A stretch of DNA of 64,000 nucleotides from Sphingopyxis sp. BE259. Lineage in GTDB: Bacteria > Pseudomonadota > Alphaproteobacteria > Sphingomonadales > Sphingomonadaceae. The stretch is from contig NZ_JAVDWM010000001.1 in NCBI RefSeq assembly GCF_031457495.1, positions 794,001-858,000 of the forward strand, in the 5' to 3' direction. The translations under genes were made by a program, and so were the position numbers. Positions 36,435 through 45,887 of this stretch are shown here, piece after piece (within the stretch, counting starts at the first letter, position 1; the number at the start of each line of letters is the position of its first letter). The notes under the pieces are model-generated. The model was not told where the DNA came from. It saw nothing but the letters and a program-made list of their open reading frames with translations, and searched no databases.

Positions 36435-37217
36435 ATGACCGACATGACCAAGACAGACACCTTCGCGGGGCGCGTCGCGCTCATCACGGGCGCGGGACAA
36501 GGAATCGGGCGGGTTTTCGCCAAAGGCTTCGCGCGCGCCGGTGCGAAAATCGCCATCGTCGAACTGAACGAAGACAGCGGACGGTCGGTAGCGGCCGAGG
36601 TCGAAGCGGAATGTGGCGCCGGCACCGTTATCGCCATTCGGGCCGATGTGGCCGATCCGGCAGCCGTCGACGCCGCCATAGCGGAGACATTGGAGGCCTT
36701 TGGCCGCATTGACGTCGCCATCAACAATGCGGCGATCTTCTCGACGCTGAAAATGCGGCCCTTCGAGGAAATCCCGTTTGACGAGTGGAGACAGGTCATG
36801 CGCGTGAACGTCGATGGCGTAATGCTGGTGTCCAAGGCGTGCGCGCCGGTAATGCGAGGTAATCGTCATGGGCGCATCATCAACATCTCGTCCGGGGTGG
36901 TGACTATGGGCCGACCGCACTATTTACATTATGTGGCTTCCAAAGCGGCGGTGGTCGGTATGACGCGCGCCATGGCGCGTGAACTCGGCGCCGACGGGAT
37001 CACGGTGAATGCGCTGCTTCCGGGCGCAACCTTCACGGAGATCGAGCGCGAGACGGTGACGCCCGCGCAAAAGACCCAGATATTGAACATGCAGTGCATC
37101 AAGCGCCACGAGACCGCAGACGACTTGCTCGCCGCAGCGCTTTACCTCGCGTCCGACGGCGCAGAATTTGTGACGGGCCAGTCGATAGCCGTCGATGGCG
37201 GTACGACGTTTCGCTGA
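36435..37217 (+). CDS. Short-chain dehydrogenase/reductase (SDR)
   Basis: 260 residues with AAGAGGAAACG before the ATG. Classical SDR: GAGQGIGR cofactor loop (about 20), NNAAI, and the catalytic YVASK. The C-terminal GQSIAVDGGTTFR is typical. It could oxidise a dihydrodiol or alcohol intermediate. It is the last gene of the 32.7-37.2 kb run; a short GC hairpin at 37222-37239 follows, without a T-run. Confidence 0.9.
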   Translation: MTDMTKTDTFAGRVALITGAGQGIGRVFAKGFARAGAKIAIVELNEDSGRSVAAEVEAECGAGTVIAIRADVADPAAVDAAIAETLEAFGRIDVAINNAAIFSTLKMRPFEEIPFDEWRQVMRVNVDGVMLVSKACAPVMRGNRHGRIINISSGVVTMGRPHYLHYVASKAAVVGMTRAMARELGADGITVNALLPGATFTEIERETVTPAQKTQILNMQCIKRHETADDLLAAALYLASDGAEFVTGQSIAVDGGTTFR

Positions 37218-37292
37218 ACAGGCCCGCAACGAGGCGGGCGGAATGGCCAGCCGGGTGCGGACGGCATCCTGTTGCATCTCGCAGCTATGACT

Positions 37293-37320
37293 TTGACAAG
37301 CCCGATAGGAAAGCTATGCC
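37293..37320 (+). promoter_or_regulatory. Candidate sigma-70 promoter for the TetR gene
   Basis: TTGACA at 37293-37298, a 16-bp spacer, then TATGCC at 37315-37320, 18 bp before the TetR start. The -35 is consensus and the -10 poor. Confidence 0.4.
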
Positions 37321-37338
37321 ATCTGTACGTTCGGCCGC

Positions 37339-38040
37339 ATGAGGGTCTCGGCAAGAGGTGTAGCAGACGCAGTGGCGGACATTTCCCCAGCTCACGACAA
37401 TTCGCACAAGCCACAAGGCGAACGCAGTAGAAAGATGCGGGCTCGAATCCTTTCGGCCGCTATCAATCTGTTGCGCGAGAAAGGTTATTCGGCGTTTCGC
37501 GTCGCAGACGTTGCCGAAAGCGCAGGCGTCTCTCGCGGAGCGCAGCTTCACCATTTTCCGACAAAGGACCAACTAGTCGCCGCCTGCCTGGAGCAGGTTT
37601 TTTCGGCAGCCCTCGAGAAGGCGACCGTTGCCGCGGGTAAGGCTATCGAAGATGACGGCCTCCTCGAGGCTGCATGCGACGATGCAGAGGCATTCTTCTA
37701 CGGTGAAGATTTTTTGATCGCGCTCGACCTCGTCATCTCGGGAAACAAGCTTCGGGCCCTCGCCGACGATGTTCGCGGTATGTCGCAGCAACGACGCGTC
37801 GGGGCCGAGCAAGTCTGGGTCAGCCGTTTTGCCAAGACCGGCCTGTCTCCGTCTGACGCCGAAGACATATTGTGGCTGCTGTGGAGCGTGCTCCGCGGAT
37901 TGGCGGTGCGAGCCCAGATCGGAAAGGACCCCGAGCGGGCAAGGCGCGTCACCGAGCTGACAATTGCCTTGCTGTCCGGCTATGCGCAGTCGCTGCGGGA
38001 GCGGAACGACGGGACGGGCGGCCCAGACGCTATTGGTTGA
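37339..38040 (+). CDS. TetR-family transcriptional regulator
   Basis: 233 residues. The HTH is FRVADVAESAGVSRGAQLHHFPTKDQLVAACL (about 53-84). The helical C-terminal domain would bind the effector. Apart from the two regulators left of 24 kb, it is the only regulator gene among the aromatic genes, so it is a candidate local regulator, for example of the acyl-CoA ligase that converges on it or of the dioxygenase operons. That is inference from position. Confidence 0.9.
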   Translation: MRVSARGVADAVADISPAHDNSHKPQGERSRKMRARILSAAINLLREKGYSAFRVADVAESAGVSRGAQLHHFPTKDQLVAACLEQVFSAALEKATVAAGKAIEDDGLLEAACDDAEAFFYGEDFLIALDLVISGNKLRALADDVRGMSQQRRVGAEQVWVSRFAKTGLSPSDAEDILWLLWSVLRGLAVRAQIGKDPERARRVTELTIALLSGYAQSLRERNDGTGGPDAIG

Positions 38041-38103
38041 AGCTTGCGATGACAAGCTTCTCGCCGCGCAGTGATTGCTGCCGAACCATCGGGTCCCGTT
38101 CCC

Positions 38104-39729
38104 TCAAGCCGCGTAGACATTACCATAGCGTTCGCGCAGTTGCTTCTTGTCGATTTTCCCTGTTGCCGTAAGTGGCACCGCGCCGACGAGGATGCGATCG
38201 GGCAGCTGCCATTTCGCGAATTCCGCGGATAGGGTTGATAGAATTTCCTTTTCGTCGGGAAGGATTCCATCATGAGGCTCGACGATCAAGAGCGGGCGCT
38301 CTTCCCATTTAGGGTGCGGAATGCCGACGACCGCGGCGATCTTGACCCCGCTGCACCCAGCGGCAACATTCTCAAGGTCGATTGAGCTGATCCACTCTCC
38401 TCCCGACTTGATGACATCTTTGGTGCGGTCTGTGATTCGCATGAACCCCTGGGCGTCGAGTGTCGCAACGTCGCCGGTATCGAACCACCCGTCGACATCG
38501 GTGCAATCCGCCGGCTGACGAAAATAGCGCTGAACCACCCACGGACCCCGCACCTGTAGCGCGCCTGCCGTCGCCCCATCGTGGGGGCAGGGGTGCCCGT
38601 CTTCGCCCAAGATGCGCATCTCGACGCCGAACTGGAGCCGTCCCTGCCGCGTCCACAATATATCCTGCATCGCTGCCTCGCCGAGGTCCGCGACGGCCGG
38701 CGTCGGTGTTGCGATCACACCGAGCGGGCAGGTCTCGGTCATTCCCCAGAGCTGAAGGACATCGACATCATGGTCGGCCTTGAAGCTTTCTGCCATCGCG
38801 CGAGGTACGGCGGAGCCCCCGATCATAATCCGCTTGAGCGTTCCCGTGTCGCCGCCGGTTGCCTCGAGGTGGGCGAGATACATGGTCCAGATCGTGGGCA
38901 CCCCACCGGTAAAAGAAACCGCCTCCCCTCGGATTAGGGCCTGGAGGCTAGGACCGTCCATGCGGTCGCCAGGAAGAACGAGCTTGGCGCCGCAGAGCGG
39001 CGCCACGAACGGAAGGCCCCAGGCGGTGGCGTGATAGAGCGAGGAGCAAGGCATCACGCAATCGAACGACGTGAGGCCGAACGCGCTCGCCAAGCCCGCT
39101 CCCATCGCATGCAGAACGACTGCCCGGTGGCTGTAGAGAACCCCCTTGGGATCGCCTGTGGTCCCCGAGGTGTAACAAAGAAACGCCCCGGAATTTTCAT
39201 CGATTTCGGGCCAGGTGATCGAGACCGGTGCCGACGCGAGCAAGGGCTCATAGGCCAGCGCCCCGAACCCCTCGCCGATGCCGACGCCTTCGTCGGACAG
39301 TACGATGTATTTTTCGATATGCGGGAGGCTGGGCGCAAGCCGCTCGACGAGCGCGGCGAGGTTGGGCTCGAACGCCAATATGCGACTCTCGGCATGGTTC
39401 AAGGTAAAGATCAGCTGATCGTCGGGGAGCCGGGGGTTGGCGGTGTGAAGCACTGCCCCAAGGCCCGGGACCGCGTAGAAGAGTTCCAAATGCCGGTGCG
39501 TGTTCCAGGCGAGCGACGATATCCGGTCACCGCTCCCGATCCCGGCAAGGGTGAACATGTTGGCAGCCTGCGCTACCCGGCGGGCGAGCGCTGCATAATC
39601 ATAACGCCACAACCGATCGCTGCCGATTTCGCGCGACACCACTTCCCGGGTTGCGTGCGCGGCGGCGGCATATGTCAGGATCGTGCCGATCGCCAGTTGC
39701 GCAGGCTGCATTTGTCCCGTGATCGTCAT
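38104..39729 (-). CDS. AMP-dependent acyl-CoA synthetase/ligase (intact)
   Basis: 541 residues from ATG 39729 with GAAGGA upstream. Adenylation motifs: [53 protein letters not shown] and the lysine motif [11 protein letters not shown]. It converts a carboxylic acid and CoA to an acyl-CoA with ATP. It is strongly similar along its length to the frameshifted ligase at 10689-12304. The substrate could be a fatty acid or aryl-alkanoate side chain; it is not needed for the meta pathway itself. Confidence 0.92.
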   Translation of the reverse strand: MTITGQMQPAQLAIGTILTYAAAAHATREVVSREIGSDRLWRYDYAALARRVAQAANMFTLAGIGSGDRISSLAWNTHRHLELFYAVPGLGAVLHTANPRLPDDQLIFTLNHAESRILAFEPNLAALVERLAPSLPHIEKYIVLSDEGVGIGEGFGALAYEPLLASAPVSITWPEIDENSGAFLCYTSGTTGDPKGVLYSHRAVVLHAMGAGLASAFGLTSFDCVMPCSSLYHATAWGLPFVAPLCGAKLVLPGDRMDGPSLQALIRGEAVSFTGGVPTIWTMYLAHLEATGGDTGTLKRIMIGGSAVPRAMAESFKADHDVDVLQLWGMTETCPLGVIATPTPAVADLGEAAMQDILWTRQGRLQFGVEMRILGEDGHPCPHDGATAGALQVRGPWVVQRYFRQPADCTDVDGWFDTGDVATLDAQGFMRITDRTKDVIKSGGEWISSIDLENVAAGCSGVKIAAVVGIPHPKWEERPLLIVEPHDGILPDEKEILSTLSAEFAKWQLPDRILVGAVPLTATGKIDKKQLRERYGNVYAA

Positions 39730-39781
39730 GCATGCATCCTTCGACAAGTAGCAGTTGAACGGACCGTCTTTACGCGACAGC

Positions 39782-39827
39782 AAACAAAGTCCGCCAGCAC
39801 AAGCCACCGAGGCTCATGCTGGCGGAC
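39782..39827 (-). terminator. Rho-independent terminator of the TonB-receptor operon
   Basis: On the minus strand GTCCGCCAGCA (39827-39817) pairs perfectly with TGCTGGCGGAC (39799-39789), with further pairing inside the loop, followed by TTTGTTT. It lies about 60 bp after the receptor stop at 39890. It separates the six-gene dioxygenase operon from the acyl-CoA ligase. Confidence 0.85.
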
Positions 39828-39889
39828 ACGGCGGCAGCCCGGCCGCACGCGATCCGCGGGATCAAGCCCTTGGACCGCGTTTGGGCGCG

Positions 39890-42079
39890 TCAGAACCGGA
39901 GTTCGGCGCTGACGCCCACTTTTCTTGGCTGTTCGTAAAAGCCGTCAGTTGCCTGCGCCCCGACACGAATGGTCTGGAAGACCTTTTCGTTGGTGAGGTT
40001 GGTCGCCCAGAGGCTGAATTTCCAGCGATCACCGGTTGGGGCAAAGGATATCGACGCATTGGTAAGGGTATAGCTCGGCTGGGAGAAAATATTCTGGAAG
40101 TCATAATAGAGCCGGGTCGAGTAGAAGGTGTTGACCGAGACCCCAAGGCGCCCTGCATCGAACTCATGGCCCCAATCGACCCCCAGGTTGAACGTCCACT
40201 TCGGGGCGCGGGTCATCACGTTACCCGACGCGTCCGCCGGGGCAACAGTGTTGCCTCCGTCGGGGCGCGGGAAAAAGCTCTGCGCGAGCGGAAAATCACG
40301 ATAGCGCGCGTGGCTGTAGGCCGCCGAGCCGCGGATGTTGAGATCGTCAATCGGTTGGATAATCGCCTCGAACTCGCCGCCATAGATTTTGGCGCTCGCT
40401 GCGTTCTGCAGGACGTAGCTCGGACCCGACGCGTCTTTGGCCTGAACTTGCAGATCGTCGTACGTATAGTGATAAACGGCGAGGTTCGTGCGGAGCCAAT
40501 TGAAGGGGTCGACCTTGATGCCGGCCTCCCATGCCTTGATGTTCTCGGGATTGACCGGATTCGGCGATGTGCCCGCCATATTGTAGACGCCGCTCTTGAA
40601 CGCGGTGCCATAGCTTGCGTAAATGCTACCGTCGGGTGCGAACTGGTAGCGGATCGCGCCGCGGTAGTTGAACTTGTTGAAGGACTTTGCGGTCTTTGGA
40701 ACGACCAGGTTTCCGTTCACGACCTGTTCGAAGGTCCGCCGTTCGGTCGTATAGCGCGCTCCCACCGTGACGAACAAATTGTCGACGATCTCATATGTCC
40801 CTTCGGCGAAGCCCGCGAACGAGCGACCCGACAGTGCAGGATCGAGATTTAGCGTGGTCGGAGGGACGCCGGGTCCCGGCGACGTGACGATATCCAACCC
40901 AGAATGGCCGCCGAACTGGTAGAAATAGCCGCCCAGGAGCCACTGGAATCGGCCGGGGTCGGCAGACGTGAACTTGATTTCCTGGCTCCCCGATTCCGTC
41001 GCAAATGTTGCAGGGAAATTACCGAGGAAGATGTTCGAGGCATCCGAATCGGTTTCCTGGTACCAGCGCAGATTCATGAAGCCGCTCGTCGCCTCGAGGT
41101 TGAAGCCGTCGAACTCGAGTTTTACATGCAGCGCCGCACTCCAGCGCCGTAAGTCCAACGTCGGAATGCTGGTCAATGACGCCTGCCAGGCGTCGGTCGG
41201 GAGAATGACGCCCGGGAAGCGACGGCCCGCCGTATTCCCATTGACCGGCTGGGGCGAATTGGTCGTGCTGTTCTGGTCGAAGAATTCGCCGGTCAGGATG
41301 ACCTTGGCATTGTCGGAAGGCTGCCACAGCAGCTTGCTGCGAAAGTTGATCACTTGCTGGTCGCCGAGCGTGCCGCCGCGCACCAGATCGTCGATATAGC
41401 CGTCATTCTTGCGATAGAGGGCGGCAAAGTCGGCAGCCAATTTATCGCTAAGGCCGCCGGTGATATAGAAGCGGGCGTCATAATCGCCCGCGTCCCTGCG
41501 CATGCGGCCGTAACGCAGCGACGCCTTGCCGCGCAGGTCGAAACTGGGGTCAGGGGTAATCACGTTGATGAGGCCGCCGGTGGCGTTGCGGCCAAATGTC
41601 GTGCCTTGCGGTCCGCGCAGCACTTCCACGCGCTCGACCTCGACGAGATCGATCCAGTTGGCAGCCGACTCTGGCTGGTAAACGCCATCGACATAGGTCG
41701 CGATGTTTGGCTCGTCGCCGATCGAGATGCCGGTCGAACCGACACCGCGAATGACGGGCTGGAAGACGCCCATGTTGCGGCTTCCGATGAATCCGGGAAC
41801 CACCTGAGTCAACGAGCGCACCGTCGAAACATCTGCAGCCGAGAGCGAATCGCCGGTGATCGCCGTGACGGCGACAGCAACGTCCTGAAGTCGTTCCTCG
41901 CGGCGCGTAGCCGTCACGATGATGTCGGAGATGCCCGAACTCGACTGCGCCTCGGGCTCGGGTTCGGCAGCCGGGACCGTGTCCTGGGCTTGGCCGGCCG
42001 CGCTCCAGGCCAGTGCGAAAAGTGCGATACCGCCTGCGAGGGCGCGCCCGCTATTATTTCTGTTGGTCGTCATGTCCAT
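39890..42079 (-). CDS. TonB-dependent receptor, aromatic island copy 2
   Basis: 729 residues from ATG 42079, placed right after GGGAGAGGGAG; ATG 42073 is an alternative. The signal peptide ends AAGQAQ. Plug: IIVTATRREERLQDVAVAVTAI and RVEVLRGPQGTTFGRNATGGLINVITPDPSFD. The barrel ends AELRF. It is closely related to the receptor at 27561. It is the last gene of the minus-strand operon (extradiol dioxygenase, ferredoxin, beta, alpha, isomerase, receptor), which ties it to uptake of the bicyclic substrate or an oxidised derivative. Confidence 0.93.
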   Translation of the reverse strand: MDMTTNRNNSGRALAGGIALFALAWSAAGQAQDTVPAAEPEPEAQSSSGISDIIVTATRREERLQDVAVAVTAITGDSLSAADVSTVRSLTQVVPGFIGSRNMGVFQPVIRGVGSTGISIGDEPNIATYVDGVYQPESAANWIDLVEVERVEVLRGPQGTTFGRNATGGLINVITPDPSFDLRGKASLRYGRMRRDAGDYDARFYITGGLSDKLAADFAALYRKNDGYIDDLVRGGTLGDQQVINFRSKLLWQPSDNAKVILTGEFFDQNSTTNSPQPVNGNTAGRRFPGVILPTDAWQASLTSIPTLDLRRWSAALHVKLEFDGFNLEATSGFMNLRWYQETDSDASNIFLGNFPATFATESGSQEIKFTSADPGRFQWLLGGYFYQFGGHSGLDIVTSPGPGVPPTTLNLDPALSGRSFAGFAEGTYEIVDNLFVTVGARYTTERRTFEQVVNGNLVVPKTAKSFNKFNYRGAIRYQFAPDGSIYASYGTAFKSGVYNMAGTSPNPVNPENIKAWEAGIKVDPFNWLRTNLAVYHYTYDDLQVQAKDASGPSYVLQNAASAKIYGGEFEAIIQPIDDLNIRGSAAYSHARYRDFPLAQSFFPRPDGGNTVAPADASGNVMTRAPKWTFNLGVDWGHEFDAGRLGVSVNTFYSTRLYYDFQNIFSQPSYTLTNASISFAPTGDRWKFSLWATNLTNEKVFQTIRVGAQATDGFYEQPRKVGVSAELRF

Positions 42080-42102
42080 TCTCCCTCTCCCTGATTCTTT
42101 TT

Positions 42103-42693
42103 TCAATTCGTCCGCACATGCTCTTCAAGAAAATCCAGCCGATCGTTTCCCCAGAATATCTGGTCGTCGACAAACATAAGGGGCGCGCCGAATACGCCAC
42201 GGGCGTAAGCTTTCGACCGCGCTTCGCGATAGTCGCGCTTGCCCTCTTCCGAGTCAGCAAAGGCGAGGGCGGCATCGGCTTCGAGACCCGCCGATGCCGC
42301 CGAGGCGCGCAATTCGTCCCGGTCTCGCGGATCGATTCCGAGGCCCCAGATGCGCCGATAGGCATCCCGCACGAAGCCTTCGGCGGCACCATGACGGGCC
42401 GCGAAGATTGCGACTGTGTTCCAGGCTCCGCACTCGAAGCTCGCTGGAAAGGTAAGCGGCACGTCGTACCGCCGAGCCCAACGCTGCAGATCCGCGGTCA
42501 GAACCTTTATCTTCGCCGGCACCTCGCGGTTGGACGGGCCGTAATTGCCCGCCGCAATCTTTGCTTCGGGGATGTCGATGGGATGATAGGCAAGCGCCCG
42601 GCCGTGCCGGCGCGCAATCTCCGGCAGTCGCAACTGTGCGAGATAGCTGAACGGGCTGATGAAATCGAAGTAGAAATCGATGGTGGCGGTCAT
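42103..42693 (-). CDS. nahD: 2-hydroxychromene-2-carboxylate isomerase (NahD-like, kappa-GST/DsbA fold)
   Basis: 196 residues. FYFDFISPFSYLA carries the catalytic Ser of HCCA isomerases, and RGVFGAPLMFVDDQIFWGNDRLDFLE is the family's C-terminal signature. It isomerises 2-hydroxychromene-2-carboxylate to trans-o-hydroxybenzylidenepyruvate, using glutathione, in naphthalene-type pathways. It overlaps the alpha subunit by 4 bp and belongs to the operon that begins with a NahC-like dioxygenase. This fixes the operon as a bicyclic-aromatic upper pathway. Confidence 0.9.
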   Translation of the reverse strand: MTATIDFYFDFISPFSYLAQLRLPEIARRHGRALAYHPIDIPEAKIAAGNYGPSNREVPAKIKVLTADLQRWARRYDVPLTFPASFECGAWNTVAIFAARHGAAEGFVRDAYRRIWGLGIDPRDRDELRASAASAGLEADAALAFADSEEGKRDYREARSKAYARGVFGAPLMFVDDQIFWGNDRLDFLEEHVRTN

Positions 42694-43961
42694 GAGACCC
42701 TCTCTTCGATGCCCACCATCTCGCGGTAATTTTGCCAGAAGCCGATGATGGCCCCTTCCGTGACAAGATGATCCGCGTCATCGGCGCCGCCGCCGCCCAT
42801 CGCGATATAGGATCTTGCCTTTCTGTCCGAGCTGACCGCCTGCTGCACGATCTCGACCGCCTCGCCATCCTCCATCGAGATCATGCCCGCCGGTCCGATG
42901 AGATTCGATTGCTTGAGGCGGATCGCGTCCATCTCCGCATCATCGTCCGCATAGCCAAATTGGGTCCACACGAGTTCGAACGAATTCGGTCCGTGGGTGA
43001 CGATCTGGCGAACCGCGAGCGTGTTCGAGATCTGCTGCAAAATCAGGTTGGGATAAAGGGCCAGGATGACGAGGGTGATGCCGTCCGGAAACTCACTCCG
43101 GCCCGCGAGCAGCGAAGGATCCTGGAGCGAGAAGCTCGTGTCGAAGCTGCGCGAGTCCTGATAGACTTCGCTATCGCGCGCCGCGTCGTTGCTGCCTGCC
43201 TTCGAATAAAGAAACGAATGCCGCTTGCTCTCGTCCATCAGGCATTCGCCGGTTTGCGTCGAACGATAGAGGCCGAAAGTATTGTGAAACAGATGGAGGA
43301 GGCTTGCGTGATAGGGGTCGCGCGTATTTTCGGCGTATAGCTTCCAGTTGCCGTGGATGAACTGGCGTTGATTGCCCAATATCTTGATCGGGCGGCACAT
43401 GATCCGCTCGACATGCTTGGTGATGAGCGGACCGAGATAGTCCGTCAGCGGCTCCACTTCTTGCGAGAATGTCGCGAAAACCAGCCCATTCAACGCTTCG
43501 ACGCGCAGCTTGACCAAGCCATGTTGCTTGAGATCGAAATCCGCCGGCATCCCCCCCTTGCCCTTGATCCCGCGGCGGAACGGGACGCCCATGAGGTCTC
43601 CGTTCAATTCATAAGCCCATTGATGATAAACGCATTCGAGATGCGGCACATTGCCTTGGCGTGCGCGGCATACCGTCGCGCCGCGATGCGCGCAGCGGTT
43701 CACAACGACATGGAGGCTCTGGTCCTTGTCCCGCGTCACAACGACCGGCGTGTCGCCGATGAAGGTCGATTTGAAATCACCGGGGTTCGGGACTTCGGCC
43801 TCGAGCGCAACGAAGTTCCAGGTGGGGCCGCGGAAGAGATGCTCCTGTTCGGCCTTGTAAAAGGCATCATCCGTGAACACGGAATATGGTATCCGGCAGC
43901 CAATGGGCTCCTCGGTGTCGGTCGACACTTTACCTACGGCCGTATCTTGAACATTGAGCAT
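42690..43961 (-). CDS. Rieske oxygenase alpha subunit (pair 3, naphthalene-operon copy)
   Basis: 423 residues. Rieske centre: Cys 90-X-His 92 (CAHRG) and Cys 110-X2-His 113 (CVYHQW, with Gln where Gly is normal). Mononuclear iron: RDPYHASLLH (Asp 215, His 218, His 223). It is co-transcribed with a beta subunit, a Rieske ferredoxin, a NahC-like dioxygenase and a NahD-like isomerase. It is therefore the best candidate for the first attack on the bicyclic ring or for a salicylate-type hydroxylation. In sphingomonads both reactions are done by Rieske enzymes, and sequence alone does not separate them. Confidence 0.92.
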   Translation of the reverse strand: MLNVQDTAVGKVSTDTEEPIGCRIPYSVFTDDAFYKAEQEHLFRGPTWNFVALEAEVPNPGDFKSTFIGDTPVVVTRDKDQSLHVVVNRCAHRGATVCRARQGNVPHLECVYHQWAYELNGDLMGVPFRRGIKGKGGMPADFDLKQHGLVKLRVEALNGLVFATFSQEVEPLTDYLGPLITKHVERIMCRPIKILGNQRQFIHGNWKLYAENTRDPYHASLLHLFHNTFGLYRSTQTGECLMDESKRHSFLYSKAGSNDAARDSEVYQDSRSFDTSFSLQDPSLLAGRSEFPDGITLVILALYPNLILQQISNTLAVRQIVTHGPNSFELVWTQFGYADDDAEMDAIRLKQSNLIGPAGMISMEDGEAVEIVQQAVSSDRKARSYIAMGGGGADDADHLVTEGAIIGFWQNYREMVGIEERVS

Positions 43962-43980
43962 ATCGCAACCTCGAAATGGG

Positions 43981-44469
43981 CTAAATGGGGCGGACCATCA
44001 AAGTGTCGATCAGGTCCGTGTCGAAAATCGCCTTCTTTGACCGAAAAAGAAATTTCCCGGACGAAAACACTATCTCATCGACATATTTACCAGCATTATA
44101 CACAAATGATCGGCCGGTGTTTCTTGTCTGGAGCACCAGATAGTTTGTATGGGCCACAATCGCATCTGAACGAACCTCGTGAATTCGGCTGGTGCTGATG
44201 ATGTGTCGATAGTGATGGACCGGAAAAATGTTGGCGCGCCGGAGCGAGACGATGCGGTCTACAAGCATGCCCCTGCTGTCACAGAAGATCGTCGCAACCG
44301 GCAATCCGCGGTCGGCATTCTCTCGCGGCAATACGGAATAATGGCAGTCCTCGACGAACAGATCGGGCCACGCTTCGAGCTGATCGTCGTCAATCAGCTC
44401 GGCGTGCAGGGCAATAAGGTCCGTCACTTCCCGGAGGAGCTCGGTGCGAGGCAGAGTGGAAAGGTCCAT
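43981..44469 (-). CDS. Rieske oxygenase beta subunit (pair 3)
   Basis: 162 residues from ATG 44469 (GGAGAGCTGAGG upstream; the longer form from 44490 would overlap the ferredoxin). SnoaL-like fold: LIDDDQLEAWPDLFVEDCHYSVLPREN and VSLRRANIFPVHHYRHIISTSRI. It lies 4 bp after the ferredoxin stop and 19 bp before the alpha start. Confidence 0.92.
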   Translation of the reverse strand: MDLSTLPRTELLREVTDLIALHAELIDDDQLEAWPDLFVEDCHYSVLPRENADRGLPVATIFCDSRGMLVDRIVSLRRANIFPVHHYRHIISTSRIHEVRSDAIVAHTNYLVLQTRNTGRSFVYNAGKYVDEIVFSSGKFLFRSKKAIFDTDLIDTLMVRPI

Positions 44470-44473
44470 AGCC

Positions 44474-44815
44474 TCAGCTCTCCGGCGCACCGGGAGCGTC
44501 GATCGTCACCCAGCCGTCCTCGATCGTCACTTCATAGGTCTTGAGCGGGATCTGGCAGGGATAAGTTGTCGCGGCTCCGCTCGGAATGTCGAAGGCACCG
44601 CCATGATAGGGGCATTCGATCGTCGCACCATCCTGATAGCCATCGGTAAGCTGCGCGTTGCCGTGGGTACATGTGTTGGCCGTGACATAATACTGGCCGT
44701 CGACATTATACACTGCGAGCGGCGGATAGGTGCCTGCCGGTATCGCAACCGGTTCGCCATCCTGGGGGTCGCCGATCGGGCAGAGGCGAAGTCTCTCCAT
44801 TGCAATCACATCCAT
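44474..44815 (-). CDS. Rieske-type [2Fe-2S] ferredoxin for the oxygenases
   Basis: 113 residues. Cluster ligands: Cys 49-X-His 51 (CTHGNAQL) and Cys 68-X2-His 71 (CPYHGGAFD), the biphenyl/naphthalene dioxygenase ferredoxin type. It is the only Rieske ferredoxin gene in the window, so it must serve several of the five alpha/beta pairs unless others lie outside. The reductase that feeds it is probably the product of 59080. ATG 44800 is an alternative start. Confidence 0.93.
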   Translation of the reverse strand: MDVIAMERLRLCPIGDPQDGEPVAIPAGTYPPLAVYNVDGQYYVTANTCTHGNAQLTDGYQDGATIECPYHGGAFDIPSGAATTYPCQIPLKTYEVTIEDGWVTIDAPGAPES

Positions 44816-44838
44816 CTATTAAAAATTTCCTTGGGTGG

Positions 44839-45738
44839 TCAGCCGAGGGGGATGTCCATTCCGTAACCCTCGGCTTCATTTCCATGGCCGAAGAGGTCGC
44901 GCAGATAATGTTCCTGCTGCGGACCCGCCTTTTTCGCTCCCCAGCCAAATTCCCACAGCCACCCCGACGGATTTGCGCAGTAGAATGTCAGCGCTTCGTC
45001 GTTCGCGTGCTTTCCGAGCTGGAGTGCGACATCGATCTCTCGTTCGCGCACCGAGTCGTGGGCAAGGCCGAGATCATCGAGCTCGCTGTACTCGAGCATC
45101 AAATGGTTGATCCGCTTGTCCATCGGACCGAGGCCGAAAGCCACGGAATGTTGCCGGTCGTTGCAATGCATGAAATAGGGGGCGGCGACCTCACCGTTCG
45201 GCAAAGCGAGGTGGTACTCGACCGAGCCCCGCAGCCCGAGCAGCTGATAGAAGCGAACCGCCGCGGCGACGTCATCCTGACGCAGGATGCAATGGCCGAT
45301 CCCTTCGGCACCGGTAACGAAACGACCGAACATCGGGCGGCCGGGATGAAACGGGCGGTAATTGTCGACCTGGGGGCCGAAGAAGATTTCGGTGGGATTA
45401 CCGCCCGGATCCTTGAGCTTGGCCAAGCCGAGGACCCGGCGCTCGCGCGCCGCTTCGTCGCTCGCTATTTCGACTTCGATATTCTGGACTGTCAGCTTCT
45501 CGACAATTTCGTCGAACTCTACCGGACCCGCAACGCGCCAGCCAAGATAGGCAAGATCGTCACCGCCATCAGCATGCAGCGTGATGCGGTGATGCCATTT
45601 GTCCATTCGCAGATACGCGCGGTCGCCTTCGCCTTCATCGACATATTCCATGCCGCCGACGCCGCACGCGAAGCTCTTCCATGCATCCAGATCAGATACC
45701 GACAAGCCTAGATAACCCAGCTCGGTCACGCCCACCAT
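44839..45738 (-). CDS. Extradiol dioxygenase of the NahC/BphC type
   Basis: 299 residues from ATG 45738 with GGGAG 8 bp upstream (a TTG at 45753 is less likely). All active-site residues of the BphC/NahC family are present: iron ligands His 149 (IGHCIL), His 212 (RINHLMLEY) and Glu 263 (WEFGWG), second-shell His 197 (RQHSVAF), and Tyr 253 in FYCANPSGW. It should cleave a 1,2-dihydroxynaphthalene- or dihydroxybiphenyl-like diol. With the NahD-like isomerase four genes downstream, the naphthalene-type reaction is favoured. First gene of the minus-strand operon. Confidence 0.92.
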   Translation of the reverse strand: MVGVTELGYLGLSVSDLDAWKSFACGVGGMEYVDEGEGDRAYLRMDKWHHRITLHADGGDDLAYLGWRVAGPVEFDEIVEKLTVQNIEVEIASDEAARERRVLGLAKLKDPGGNPTEIFFGPQVDNYRPFHPGRPMFGRFVTGAEGIGHCILRQDDVAAAVRFYQLLGLRGSVEYHLALPNGEVAAPYFMHCNDRQHSVAFGLGPMDKRINHLMLEYSELDDLGLAHDSVREREIDVALQLGKHANDEALTFYCANPSGWLWEFGWGAKKAGPQQEHYLRDLFGHGNEAEGYGMDIPLG

Positions 45739-45826
45739 ATTTCGCACTCCCAAATCTCAAGCCATTTTTGGCTTTTATACGCCTGAACCAGCCTGGTTGA
45801 CGTGTCGCACATGATGCAACGCGATT

Positions 45827-45887
45827 CGAATAGGGCAATTTAGATCATTGTGCAACCCATTGCACAATGAGCCACGCATGCTATGTT
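45827..45887. promoter_or_regulatory. Symmetric divergent promoter with a 26-bp palindromic operator
   Basis: A perfect palindrome with 11-bp arms (TCATTGTGCAA at 45845-45855, TTGCACAATGA at 45860-45870) around CCCA. Each arm supplies a TTGCAC -35-like box. Rightward, TTGCAC 45860-45865, 16 bp, TATGTT 45882-45887. Leftward, TTGCAC (complement of 45855-45850), 17 bp, TATTCG (complement of 45832-45827). One regulator bound here would control the minus-strand dioxygenase operon and the plus-strand 46-60 kb operon together. Confidence 0.7.

Noticed and set aside
37222-37239. GC hairpin after the SDR gene as a terminator
   Set aside because: The stem is only 6 bp and there is no T-run on the plus strand.
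39755-42094. Long plus-strand frames (39755-40852 and 41354-42094)
   Set aside because: They are antisense to the TonB receptor; the receptor's plug and barrel motifs and terminator fix the coding strand.
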